Source of the DNA: Halegenticoccus tardaugens | Lineage (GTDB): Archaea > Halobacteriota > Halobacteria > Halobacteriales > Haloferacaceae | NCBI RefSeq assembly: GCF_004116405.1 | Contig: NZ_SDIC01000003.1 | Span: 248,001 to 312,000, forward strand | DNA length: 64,000 nt | Direction: 5' to 3' | In this document: positions 49,676-58,800 of the stretch, in pieces | Layout: each line of letters opens with the position of its first letter | Numbering within the stretch: the stretch's first letter is position 1 | Translations under genes and position numbers: made by a program | The notes under the pieces: generated by a model | Database searches by the model: none | Told to the model about the DNA's origin: nothing | Seen by the model: the letters and a program-made list of their open reading frames with translations, nothing else

Positions 49676-51766
49676 GTGCCGCTGAAATACCCGGTCCTCG
49701 TACCCAGCAACGTGTCACAGCAGGTCGCGCAGGTCGACACGCTGTTCCTCCACGAGGCGAACGGGAACTACCTGGTCGTCGTCACCCGCGACGGCGACCG
49801 GGTGCTCCGGGGCGTGCTCGAACTGACGGAGACGAGCGCCGGTCCGCGGCCCGGGAAGTTCCGGGTCAAGCGCGGGTCGAGCGAGGAGCCGCGCAGCCCC
49901 GACCAGTTCGTCGAACTGGCCCGCAGAGCGAAGCGGATCCGGATCTCCGAGCAGACGTCGAGGGAGGGCCGACGCGAGGTCCGGGAGATGCTCGACGGCT
50001 ACCAGCTCGAAGCCCTCGTCGTCCGAACCTGTCGGTACTGCGCCTCGACCGGCCGGTACTCGCCCATCACCGAGGACACTGCCGTCCGGACCAACGGCGA
50101 GTTCATCTGCCCCGACTGCGCGATCCGCGAACTCGAACGCGAACTCTCGTTCGCGGGCGGGCTCACGGGTGCGGCGCAGGAACGGCTCGAAGAACTGCTC
50201 TTCGACGTGCAGGACCTCGACCGCATCACCAACCTCCTGCAGGGCGAACTCGACCCCGACCTCACGAAGTTCGACGAGATCGGCGCGACCGTCGACGACG
50301 TGGATCCCGTCCCCGTCTCCGACCTCGACCTCCACCCGAAACTGCGAGCGTTGACCGAAGACCGGTTCGACGAACTCCTCCCGGTCCAGAGCCTCTCCGT
50401 CCGCAACGGCCTCTTCGAGGGGCGGGATCAGCTCGTCGTGAGCGCGACGGCGACCGGCAAGACGCTCGTCGGCGAACTCGCCGGCCTCGACCGCGCGCTG
50501 CAGGGCGAGGGAAAGCTGCTCTTTCTGGTCCCGCTCGTCGCGCTGGCGAACCAGAAGTACGACGACTTCCGCGACCGGTACGGCCACCTCGTGGACGTGA
50601 CGATCCGCGTCGGCGCGAGCCGCATCAACGACGACGGCGAGCGGTTCGACCCGGGTGCGGACGTGATCGTCGGCACCTACGAGGGCGTCGACCACGCGCT
50701 CCGGACCGGCCGGGACCTCGGCGACGTCGGCACGGTCGTCATCGACGAGGTCCACACGCTGAAGGAGGACGAACGCGGCCACCGCCTCGACGGGATGATC
50801 TCTCGGCTGAAGCACTACTGCGAGGTGCGGGCGCGGGGGCGGAGCGAGTACGACGGCGCACAGTGGATCTACCTCTCCGCGACCGTCGGCAACCCGGAGT
50901 GGCTCGCGGCGCGCCTGAATGCGACGCTGATCGAGTTCGAGGAGCGACCCGTCCCGATCGAACGGCACGTCACCTTCGCCGACGGTCGAGAGAAGCCGCG
51001 GATCATAAATCGCCTCGTCAGGCGCGAGTTCGACCGGAAGTCCTCGAAGGGGTATCGGGGGCAGACCATCGTCTTCACGAACTCCCGGAGACGGTGTCAC
51101 GAGATCAGCAGGAAGCTGGACTACGACGCCGCGCCGTACCACGCCGGGCTCGACTACCGCCGCCGGAAGAAGGTCGAACGGCTGTTCGGCGACCAGGAGC
51201 TCGCGGCGGTCGTGACCACGGCGGCGCTGGCGGCGGGCGTCGACTTCCCGGCTTCGCAGGTCGTCTTCGACTCGCTCGCGATGGGCATCGAGTGGCTCTC
51301 GGTGCAGGAGTTCAGCCAGATGCTCGGGCGCGCGGGGCGGCCGGACTACCACGACCGCGGCGTCGTCTACATGCTGGTCGAACCCGACTGCTCCTACCAC
51401 AACTCGATGGAGATGACCGAGGACGAGGTGGCGTTCAAGCTCCTCAAAGGCGAGATGGAGGACGTCTCGACCGTCTACGACGAATCGGCGGCGGCCGAGG
51501 AGACGCTCGCGAACGTCGTCGTTGCCGGCAAGAAGGCGAAGCGGTTGAACGACCGGATGCTCGGGGAGATCCCGACGACGCACGCCGTCGGGAAGCTCCT
51601 GGAGTGGCGGTTCATCGACGGCTTCGAGCCGACCCCGCTCGGTCGGGCCGTGACGCGGCACTTCCTCGCGCCGGACGACGCCTTCCGCATCCTCGACGGG
51701 ATCAGAAACGGGCTGGACCCGTACGACATCGTCGCCGAGATGGAACTGGCCGAGGACGACCTGTAA
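49676..51766 (+). CDS. DUF5814 DEAD/DEAH-box superfamily 2 helicase
   Basis: 696 residues from GTG 49676. The N-terminal about 200 residues are the haloarchaeal DUF5814 part with a zinc finger (VRTCRYCASTGRYSPITEDT and FICPDCAIRE). The helicase core has motif I VSATATGKTLVGELAG, motif II VVIDEVHTLKEDE (DEVH), motif III LSATVGNPEW, and C-terminal motifs TIVFTNSRRRCHEISR and QMLGRAGRPDYHDRG, close to Hel308/Ski2-like enzymes. It probably unwinds RNA or DNA with ATP; in Haloarchaea its target is unknown. It is followed 96 bp later by a permease gene on the same strand. Confidence 0.9.
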   Translation: MPLKYPVLVPSNVSQQVAQVDTLFLHEANGNYLVVVTRDGDRVLRGVLELTETSAGPRPGKFRVKRGSSEEPRSPDQFVELARRAKRIRISEQTSREGRREVREMLDGYQLEALVVRTCRYCASTGRYSPITEDTAVRTNGEFICPDCAIRELERELSFAGGLTGAAQERLEELLFDVQDLDRITNLLQGELDPDLTKFDEIGATVDDVDPVPVSDLDLHPKLRALTEDRFDELLPVQSLSVRNGLFEGRDQLVVSATATGKTLVGELAGLDRALQGEGKLLFLVPLVALANQKYDDFRDRYGHLVDVTIRVGASRINDDGERFDPGADVIVGTYEGVDHALRTGRDLGDVGTVVIDEVHTLKEDERGHRLDGMISRLKHYCEVRARGRSEYDGAQWIYLSATVGNPEWLAARLNATLIEFEERPVPIERHVTFADGREKPRIINRLVRREFDRKSSKGYRGQTIVFTNSRRRCHEISRKLDYDAAPYHAGLDYRRRKKVERLFGDQELAAVVTTAALAAGVDFPASQVVFDSLAMGIEWLSVQEFSQMLGRAGRPDYHDRGVVYMLVEPDCSYHNSMEMTEDEVAFKLLKGEMEDVSTVYDESAAAEETLANVVVAGKKAKRLNDRMLGEIPTTHAVGKLLEWRFIDGFEPTPLGRAVTRHFLAPDDAFRILDGIRNGLDPYDIVAEMELAEDDL

Positions 51767-51862
51767 CGTGGTCGAATCGGCGCGCGACCGTGGTCGCACG
51801 GCCGCTCTCCGTGACTGTTCGAATCCCCTACGCTTTTGCCTCGCGGCGACGTCCTCGATTCC

Positions 51863-53713
51863 GTGGTCGCGATCACGCCGGGCATCGCCGTCGTCTTCGC
51901 CGTCGTCCTCGCCGCGCTCGTCCTCTTCGTCACCGAGCCCGTGCCGGTCGACATCACCGCGATCGGCGTGATGGTGACGCTGATGCTCGTCGCGCCCGCC
52001 TCCGAGGCGCTCGTCGCAGTCGGGCTGCTCGACGCGCCGATCGAGCTGATCTCCTACGACGAGGGGCTTTCCGGCTTCGCCAACGCCGCGACGATCACGG
52101 TCCTCGCGATGTTCGTCCTCAGCGAGGGCGTCCAGCGGACGGGCGTCATCCAGCTCCTCGGGGCGAAGATCGCGGCGGTGACGAGAGAGAGCGAGACGCG
52201 CCAGCTCGGCGCGACGATCGGCGTCGTGGCCCCCATCTCGGGGTTCATCAACAACACCGCGGCGGTGGCCATCCTGCTCCCGATGGTGACGGATCTCGCG
52301 GAGCGGGGGCGGACGTCCCCGTCGAAGCTCCTCTTACCCCTCTCGTACGCGTCGATGTTCGGCGGCACCCTGACGCTCATCGGCACCTCGACGAACATCC
52401 TCGCGAGCGACCTCTACGCGCGCCTCACGGGTCAGCCGCCGTTCGGGATGTTCGAGTTCACCGCCCTCGGGGCCGTCGTCGCCGTCGTCGGGACGGCGTA
52501 CCTCCTGACGGTCGGTCGGACGCTTACCCCGGCGCGGATCAAGCCCCGGACCGATCTGACGGAGGAGTTCCAGATGGCCGAGTACCTGACGGAGGTTTTC
52601 GTCCGGCAGGACTCCCCGCTCGTCGGCGAACGGGTGGCGGACGCGCTCGCGGAGTCGCGGTTCGACGTGGACCTCCTGCAGCTCATCCGCGACGGCGAGG
52701 TGTTCCTCGAACCGCTCGGTCCGAAGCAGATCCGTGCGGGGGACGTGTTCACCGTCCGGACCGACCGGGCGACGCTCGTCGACCTCCTCGACGCCGAGGG
52801 GCTCGACATCGTCCCGGCGAGGGTCACGGAGGAGGAGCTGGAGGCGGGCGGCCGCGGGCAGAACCTCGTCGAGGTCGTCGTCGCGCCCGGCTCGTCGCTG
52901 GTCGACGAGTCGCTCGCGTCCGCGAGCTTCCGACAGCGGTACGACGCGACGGTGCTCGCGCTGCGCCGCGGCGGCGAGCTCATCAGGCGGCGGATGGACA
53001 ACGTTCCCCTTCGCGTCGGCGACACCCTGCTCGTGCAGGCGACGACCGACAGCGTCGAGCGCCTCGACACCAACCGCGACTTCATCGTCGCACAGGAGAT
53101 CGAGCGCCACGATTACCGCGAGTCGAAGATCCCGATCGCCATCGGAATCGTCGCGCTGGTGGTCGCGGTCGCGGCGGTCGACGTCGTCCCGATCGTCGTG
53201 TCGGCGCTCGCGGGGGCGCTCGCGATGGTGCTGACCGGCTGTCTCAGGCCCGGCGAGGTGTACGACTCGGTCCAGTGGGACGTCATCTTCCTGCTCGCGG
53301 GCGTCATCCCGCTCGGGATCGCGCTGGAGCGAACGGGCGCGGCGGAGCTGATCGCCGACTTCGTCGTGCTGACCGCGGACGTCTTCCCGATGCTGGGCGT
53401 CCTCGCGGTGTTCTACCTCCTGACCGCTCTCCTGACGAACGTCATCAGCAACAACGCCAGCGTGGTGCTCATGGTGCCGGTCGCCATCGAGGCCGCGGGT
53501 GCCCTCGGCGCGAACCCCTTTTCGTTCGTGATCGCGGTGACGTTCGCGGCGAGTACGGCCTTCATGACCCCCGTCGGCTACCAGACGAACCTCTTCGTCT
53601 ACGGGCCGGGGGGCTACCGGTTCACCGACTACGTTCGCGTCGGCGCGCCGCTGCAACTGCTCTTCGCGCTGGTGACGACGCTCGGCATCGCGGTGTTCTT
53701 CCCGCTTTCGTAA
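51863..53713 (+). CDS. SLC13-family permease with paired TrkA-C domains
   Basis: 616 residues from GTG 51863 (TTG 51836 adds nine). About eleven membrane segments; DASS/ArsB-like motifs occur in TVLAMFVLSEGVQRTGVIQL, FINNTAAVAILLPMVTDLAE and GTLTLIGTSTNILASDLYAR, and again in the second half (VISNNASVVLMVPVAIEAAG, STAFMTPVGYQTNLFVYGPG). Between the halves sit two TrkA-C-like domains (about 230-410) that usually bind nucleotides or ions. Members carry dicarboxylates, sulfate or silicate-like anions; substrate unknown. It is followed by tRNA-Pro. Confidence 0.9.
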   Translation: MVAITPGIAVVFAVVLAALVLFVTEPVPVDITAIGVMVTLMLVAPASEALVAVGLLDAPIELISYDEGLSGFANAATITVLAMFVLSEGVQRTGVIQLLGAKIAAVTRESETRQLGATIGVVAPISGFINNTAAVAILLPMVTDLAERGRTSPSKLLLPLSYASMFGGTLTLIGTSTNILASDLYARLTGQPPFGMFEFTALGAVVAVVGTAYLLTVGRTLTPARIKPRTDLTEEFQMAEYLTEVFVRQDSPLVGERVADALAESRFDVDLLQLIRDGEVFLEPLGPKQIRAGDVFTVRTDRATLVDLLDAEGLDIVPARVTEEELEAGGRGQNLVEVVVAPGSSLVDESLASASFRQRYDATVLALRRGGELIRRRMDNVPLRVGDTLLVQATTDSVERLDTNRDFIVAQEIERHDYRESKIPIAIGIVALVVAVAAVDVVPIVVSALAGALAMVLTGCLRPGEVYDSVQWDVIFLLAGVIPLGIALERTGAAELIADFVVLTADVFPMLGVLAVFYLLTALLTNVISNNASVVLMVPVAIEAAGALGANPFSFVIAVTFAASTAFMTPVGYQTNLFVYGPGGYRFTDYVRVGAPLQLLFALVTTLGIAVFFPLS

Positions 53714-53757
53714 GGAACGAAACGCTTTACACGCGGTGCCGCGCTACCTGTAGGTGC

Positions 53758-53830
53758 GGGACCGTGGGTTAGCCTGGTATACTTCGAGCCTTGGGTGCTC
53801 GTGACCCCGGTTCGAATCCGGGCGGTCCCA
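53758..53830 (+). tRNA. tRNA-Pro (TGG)
   Basis: Acceptor GGGACCG/CGGTCCC with discriminator A, D-arm region AGCCTGGTA, anticodon stem CGAGC/GCTCG with loop CTTGGGT (anticodon TGG), T-arm CCCGG/CCGGG with TTCGAAT. No intron is visible and CCA is not encoded. A TATA-like CTTTACA lies about 30 bp upstream (53724-53730). A 14-base copy of the T-arm is found 79 bp downstream. Confidence 0.95.
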
Positions 53831-53887
53831 TCTTTTGGGGAGCAAAAGTGGGAGCACGAGGACGAGCGGAGCGAGTGGAACGACTGA

Positions 53888-53901
53888 GGTTCGAATCCGG
53901 G
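53888..53901 (+). repeat. Exact 14-base copy of the tRNA-Pro T-arm
   Basis: GGTTCGAATCCGGG repeats the tRNA-Pro bases 53809-53822, but the next bases (AGGGGCA) no longer match the acceptor. T-arm sequences are generic, so this is weaker evidence of an attachment site than the tRNA-His copy. Confidence 0.4.
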
Positions 53902-53975
53902 AGGGGCAAACGATGCGAGAGCACGTCACTGGTGTCCTTGACGCCGGTCCGCGCGGGGTAGGCGTCGGCATCGCG

Positions 53976-53993
53976 GCTTCAACCCCACAAGGG
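53976..53993 (-). CRISPR. Orphan half CRISPR repeat (haloarchaeal type I-B style)
   Basis: On the minus strand the 18 bases read CCCTTGTGGGGTTGAAGC, the 3' half (with the 8-base GTTGAAGC handle) of the repeat found in many haloarchaeal I-B arrays. The 5' half of the repeat is not recognisable beyond 53993. No second copy or spacer-sized spacing was found, so this is a lone degenerate element, placed between tRNA-Pro and vapBC. Sequence to its left (about 53938-53975) would be its spacer-like part if transcribed. Confidence 0.6.
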
Positions 53994-54020
53994 CCGATCA
54001 CGACGCAACCGAAGATACAG

Positions 54021-54034
54021 GTACGTCGACGTAC
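54021..54034. promoter_or_regulatory. 14-bp palindrome before vapB
   Basis: GTACGTCGACGTAC is a perfect palindrome ending 14 bp in front of ATG 54049, at the position expected for a VapBC operator. A TATA-like GATACAG (54014-54020) touches it. Confidence 0.55.
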
Positions 54035-54048
54035 AACGTCAACGTGTG

Positions 54049-54297
54049 ATGGGCGCTGCAGATGAACAGATCCGCGTCAGCGAAGCCGTGAAGCGCGAGA
54101 TCAAACGGCGCCGGCGCGAGGGCGAAAGTTACAACGACGTCCTCGAGCGGCTATTCGGCACCGACCGTGACCGGGGACGTGACCTTCTGGCCGGAGCGGG
54201 TTTCTGGTCGTCCGAGAAGGCCGACCGGGTCCGCGAGACCCGCCGGAAGTACAAAGAGAAGTCGAAGGAACGGATCGAGCAGCGGGGCGGGCGCTGA
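54049..54297 (+). CDS. vapB: VapB-type antitoxin
   Basis: 82 residues from ATG 54049 (a GTG one codon earlier is in frame). An N-terminal RHH-like DNA-binding part (EQIRVSEAVKREIKRRRREG, ESYNDVLERLFGTDR) and a C-terminal helical, basic end (KADRVRETRRKYKEKSKERI) that would wrap the toxin. This is the first gene of a two-gene module; it ends 3 bp before vapC. A perfect 14-bp palindrome lies just before the start. An orphan CRISPR half-repeat lies 56 bp upstream. Confidence 0.85.
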   Translation: MGAADEQIRVSEAVKREIKRRRREGESYNDVLERLFGTDRDRGRDLLAGAGFWSSEKADRVRETRRKYKEKSKERIEQRGGR

Positions 54298-54300
54298 CGG

Positions 54301-54708
54301 ATGAAGGTCCTGGACGCGACGTTCTTGGCTGACTACCTCGAGGACGTCGACGCCGCAACCCGGTACCTCCAGGAGCACTCGACCGAGCGGTTCGTCGTCC
54401 CGGCGCCGGCGTTCGCGGAGGTCCTCGTCGGAGAGGGAAACGGCCCGGGCGAGAGTGACATCGAGGGCGCTCGCGACGCCCTGTCGTGGGCCGAGGTGTA
54501 TCCCGTTGACGGGCGGACGGCCATCACCGCAGCGGAGATCGCCGACGAGGTCGGCCCGCAGGGCCCGTACCTCACCGGGATGGACGGCGTGATCGCGGCG
54601 GTCGGTCGTGAGCTCGACGCGGCGGTCGTAAGCGCCGACCGGGATCTCACGCACCCGGAGACCGCGGCCGTGATCGACGTCGAGGACTACGCGGACACGG
54701 GCCGATGA
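54301..54708 (+). CDS. vapC: VapC-type PIN ribonuclease toxin
   Basis: 135 residues. The PIN domain begins MKVLDATFLADYLEDVDAAT with the first catalytic Asp5; FVVPAPAFAEVLVGEG has the acidic Glu of the fold; DGVIAAVGRELDAAVVSADR and DLTHPE carry the later Asp pair. VapC toxins cut tRNA or rRNA when freed from VapB. It overlaps the next broken ORF by ATGA. No frame disruption in either TA gene. Confidence 0.88.
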   Translation: MKVLDATFLADYLEDVDAATRYLQEHSTERFVVPAPAFAEVLVGEGNGPGESDIEGARDALSWAEVYPVDGRTAITAAEIADEVGPQGPYLTGMDGVIAAVGRELDAAVVSADRDLTHPETAAVIDVEDYADTGR

Positions 54709-54874
54709 GCGTGACCCCCTACCGGCTGACGGACGACGGGTATGAGCCGATCGACCGGGTAGCTGACGACGTGTCGTCGAAGCTCGGCCAGAATCGAAGC
54801 GAAGCTGTGAACGCCTCGAACACATGCAGGACTTCGTCGAGAAAAGAAGTGGCTGTGACTTCCTAACGGTTTGA
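54705..54874 (+). pseudogene. Truncated and frameshifted ORF after vapC
   Basis: ATG 54705 overlaps the vapC stop. It reads SVTPYRLTDDGYEPIDRVAD then DVSSKLGQNRSEAVN; around 54814 the sensible reading moves to another frame giving LEHMQDFVEKRSGCDFLTV and stops at 54874. The frame as it stands stops at 54866. It has no recognised domain, and looks like the damaged start of a gene that was once part of this module. Low confidence. Confidence 0.4.
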
Positions 54875-54909
54875 TCTGACAGGTCCGTGTCTGGGTGACG
54901 ATCGACGGA

Positions 54910-55560
54910 TCACCGAGATTCGCCCTCGACGGCGTTCCCGACCACCCGCGAACAGCCCCGACGGAGTCGCTCGGAGAACGCCTGTTCGGAGATACCGAGT
55001 TCGGACGCCAGGTCGGCGAGCGCGACCCCGCGCGGGATGTCGAAGTAGCCGCGCTGGTACGCGAGCACGAGCGCCTCGCGCTGCGCCGGCGTGAGATCGT
55101 AGGTCAGCGGCGTCTCCGCCCGGCGAACCGACCCGACGCTTTCGACTCGAAACCCGATCTTGCGCTCGGCGAACCACTCCCAGAGGTCGCGAAGCGCGCG
55201 CCGCTCGGGAATATGGACCTCGACCACCCAGCCGCGTTTCGTACCCACCGCGCTCACGAACGTCGCGTCGACGGCGACGAGTTCGTCGTACGCGGATCGG
55301 ACGAATCCCGACGCCCCGTTGTCCGCTCGGTAGAGTCGGTACTCTTCCTCGTCGACGAGCGGCGCGACGTTCGAGACGGTCGGATCCTCGTCGAGGGCCG
55401 CCTCGAAGGCGTCGCGGTCGCCGCACGTCGCCCAGAACAGGAGACGGAGCGCGCCCGCGGTCGTCACGAACGCGGCGTCGAGTTCGACGCTCACGTCCGA
55501 CGTTCGGTGTAACGCCTCTCGAAGAAGGGGCGCGTCGGTGGTGAACCTGGCTCGTATCAT
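54910..55560 (-). CDS. Bat-type HTH-10 transcriptional regulator
   Basis: 216 residues. The C-terminus carries the HTH_10 domain: LTPAQREALVLAYQRGYFDI, PRGVALADLASELGISEQAF and SERLRRGCSRVVGNAV. The N-terminal 150 residues (FTTDAPLLREALHRTSDVSV, WATCGDRDAFEAALDEDPTV, VAPLVDEEEYRLYRADNGA) form the beta-rich bacterioopsin-activator-associated sensory domain. Target unknown. It is convergent to the vapBC side and divergent from mcm, with a 275-bp gap holding no gene. Confidence 0.87.
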   Translation of the reverse strand: MIRARFTTDAPLLREALHRTSDVSVELDAAFVTTAGALRLLFWATCGDRDAFEAALDEDPTVSNVAPLVDEEEYRLYRADNGASGFVRSAYDELVAVDATFVSAVGTKRGWVVEVHIPERRALRDLWEWFAERKIGFRVESVGSVRRAETPLTYDLTPAQREALVLAYQRGYFDIPRGVALADLASELGISEQAFSERLRRGCSRVVGNAVEGESR

Positions 55561-55835
55561 TCGTCTGCCCGCTGAGCGTGCGCGACGTCGGTCGGGGCCG
55601 GCCGCCGCCGGTACCGCGCTACGAAGTCGATCGCGCTCACGACGAATAAAACATGTATGCGGAACCCTGGGGTTTGAATATGGACACGACGACTGCGATT
55701 CGGCGTCCTAGTAGGCGATCGTCCGGAACGTCCCGGTCGGACGACCGTCGCGGACGCGGTCGGATCGCCGCGAGCGCCGATCACTTTCGGTCCGAGGCGA
55801 CAGTTCTTACACGATGAGGTCCTAACACCCCGTCA

Positions 55836-58800
55836 ATGGCTCAGGCGCAGAACCAGGAGCTGACCGAGCGGTTCATTCAGTTCTACCGCAACTACTACCG
55901 GGAGGCCATCGGTCAGCTCGCGCAGAAGTATCCGAACGAACAGCGTTCGCTGTACGTCGATTACGACGACCTCTACACCTTCGATCCGGATCTCGCCGAA
56001 GACTACCTCAGCCAGCCCGAACAGCTCCAAGAGTACGCGGAGGAGGCCCTCCGGCTCTACGACCTCCCCGCGGACGTGAGCCTCGGACAGGCGCACGTCA
56101 GGCTCCAGAACATCCCCGAGAGCATCGACATCCGCGGTATCCGGGTGCACGACAATCACGTCGGAAAACTCGTGAGCGTGCAGGGGATCGTCCGCAAGGC
56201 GACCGACGTGCGGCCGAAGATCACCGAAGCCGCCTTCGAGTGCCAACGCTGCGGGACGATGACGTACATCCCGCAGGCCGAAGGCGGATTTCAGGAGCCG
56301 CACGAGTGTCAGGGCTGCGAGCGACAGGGCCCGTTCCGGGTCAACTTCGATCAATCCGAGTTCATCGACTCGCAGAAGCTCCGCATCCAGGAGAGCCCCG
56401 AGGGCCTTCGCGGCGGCGAGACGCCCCAGAGCATCGACGTCAACATCGAAGACGACATCACCGGTCGGGTGACCGCGGGCGACCACGTCTCCGTCACGGG
56501 CGTCCTCCACATCGAGCAGATGCAGAACGGCCAGGAGAAGTCGGCCATCTTCGACCTCTACATGGACGGCATCTCGATCGTCATCGAGGACGAGGAGTTC
56601 GAGGACATGGACATCACCGACGAGGACAAACGCGAGATCGTCGAACTCTCGAACGACCCCGACATCTACGAGGAGATGGTCGCCTCGGTCGCGCCCTCCA
56701 TCTACGGCTACGACGAGCAGAAGCTGGCGATGATCCTGCAACTTTTCTCCGGCGTCACCAAACACCTCCCCGACGGCTCCCGGATCCGCGGCGACCTCCA
56801 CATGCTCCTGATCGGCGATCCCGGTACGGGTAAGAGCCAGCTCCTATCATATATCCAAAACATCGCCCCGCGGTCGGTCTACACGTCCGGCAAGGGGTCG
56901 TCCTCGGCCGGGTTGACGGCGGCGGCCGTCCGCGACGACTTCGGCGACGGCCAGCAGTGGTCGCTCGAGGCCGGCGCGCTCGTCCTCGCGGACAAGGGGA
57001 TCGCGGCCGTCGACGAACTCGATAAGATGCGCTGCGTGACGGGCGACACGCTCGTCCACCTCGGAGACGGTCGCGTGACGCGTATCGCCGAGCTCGCGCA
57101 CGAAGCCGGCGAAGACGGCGAGATCGAGACCCTATCGAACGGACGTACCATAAGAGACGTCGGCGTCGACGCGTGGACGATGACGGACGACGACCGACTC
57201 GTCACCCGACCGATCGCCGCGATTCACGAGTACGACGCGCCGGACGAACTGACGCGGGTGACGTTGGAGTCCGGCGAGAAGCTAACCGCGGTCGACGACC
57301 ACCCGTTTTTCGTCCTCGACGACGGCGAGCGCGTGGAGAAACCCGCCGAGGCGCTCGACCCCGACGACTGGGTGTACGTGCCCCGGCACCTCCCACGGCC
57401 GACGGGAGACGGCGGCGTCACCGCCGCCGAGCAGCCGACGGCTCCGTCGGCGGACGACGGTTCGAGAACGGAGGACGGTTCGGGGCCGGACGACCCTCCG
57501 CCGGCGTTCGGCGCGGTGCTCGGATACCTCTCCGGCGACGGGAACGTCTACTACGACCGCGACGAGGGCGTCTACGGGATCCGGTTCACCAACACGGAGG
57601 AAGAGCTTCTCTCGGATTTCGAAGACGCCTGTCGAGCCGCCTTCGGAACCACCCCCATTCGCCACCCGAGCGAACGGCGGGACGACGGCGTCGAGACCGT
57701 CCGACTTTCGGGCCGCGAGTACGCGGAGTCGGTGCTGGATGCCGGCATGTGCCTCGGCGCGTACGACGAGAGGGCGTTCCCGACGGCGGTGTCGGACGCA
57801 TCGCCGTCGACGAAGGCCGCCTTCGTCCGCGCGGTAGCCGACAGCGAAGGGTGCGTGGACGCCGCCACCGGGAACGTCAAAATCAGTTCGTCGAGCTACG
57901 AACTGCTGCTCGGCGTCAAGAGCCTCCTGCTCGAATTCGGGGTGACGTGTCAGATACGACACCGTGAGCACCCGGAGAAGCGCGATCTGTACGCGCTCGC
58001 GATCACCGCCGCCGACTCGCTCCGACGGTTCAATCGGCACGTCGGCTTTACCCTCGCCCGCAAGCAGTCGCTCCTCGACGAGGTTTGCGCGTCCGCCTCC
58101 GGCGACGGGACGATCCTCGACGTCATTCCCAACTGTGGCGAGCGGCTACGATCGCTCCGCGATTCGCTTCGGCTCTACGTTTCGGAGTGCGGTCTCGTCG
58201 ACGCAACCTACTGCAATTTCGAGAACGGAGACGCGAACGCGTCGATTTCCCGCGCCCGAACGATCCTCGACGCGTTCGAAGCGCGCAAGGCCGCCGCACG
58301 CGAGGACGCGGCGACGCTTTCCGATTCGTGTGACTGGCGCACCCTGACTCGACTCAAGGAACGCTACCACGTCTCCCAGTCCGAACTCGCGGACGGAACT
58401 GCCTTCAGCCAGCAGCAGATTTCGAACGACTGGGGCGAGGACGACGACCTTCAGGCGGTCGTGACGGGACGTCTCGGGGAGATCGTCGAGTCCGTCGCCG
58501 AAACCGACCTCAGCACGTTCCGCGAACTGGTTCGCGGCGACGTGATGTGGCGACGGGTGAAGACGGTCGAAACCGTCGCTGCGGATCGGGTCGACGACCG
58601 GATTCGGTTGCTGCGGAACGAACTGGCCGACGTCGTCGGTGGCGACGCGACGAACTGCGCCGAGCGGGCCCGAGCGCTGTTGGCCGCGGAACCGACCGTG
58701 GACGATTGGTCGGAGCTCCGACGGGAACTCGACCGGTACGGCGTCTCGTTCGCCGACGTCGCGACCGACCTCGGGGTCGACGGGTCGACCGTTTCGCGCT

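Noticed and set aside
53888-53912. A second tRNA gene behind tRNA-Pro
   Set aside because: Only the T-arm is present; no acceptor, D-arm or anticodon stem can be drawn.
53938-53993. A real CRISPR array
   Set aside because: Only one half repeat is present, with no second repeat or spacer unit in the window and no cas genes.
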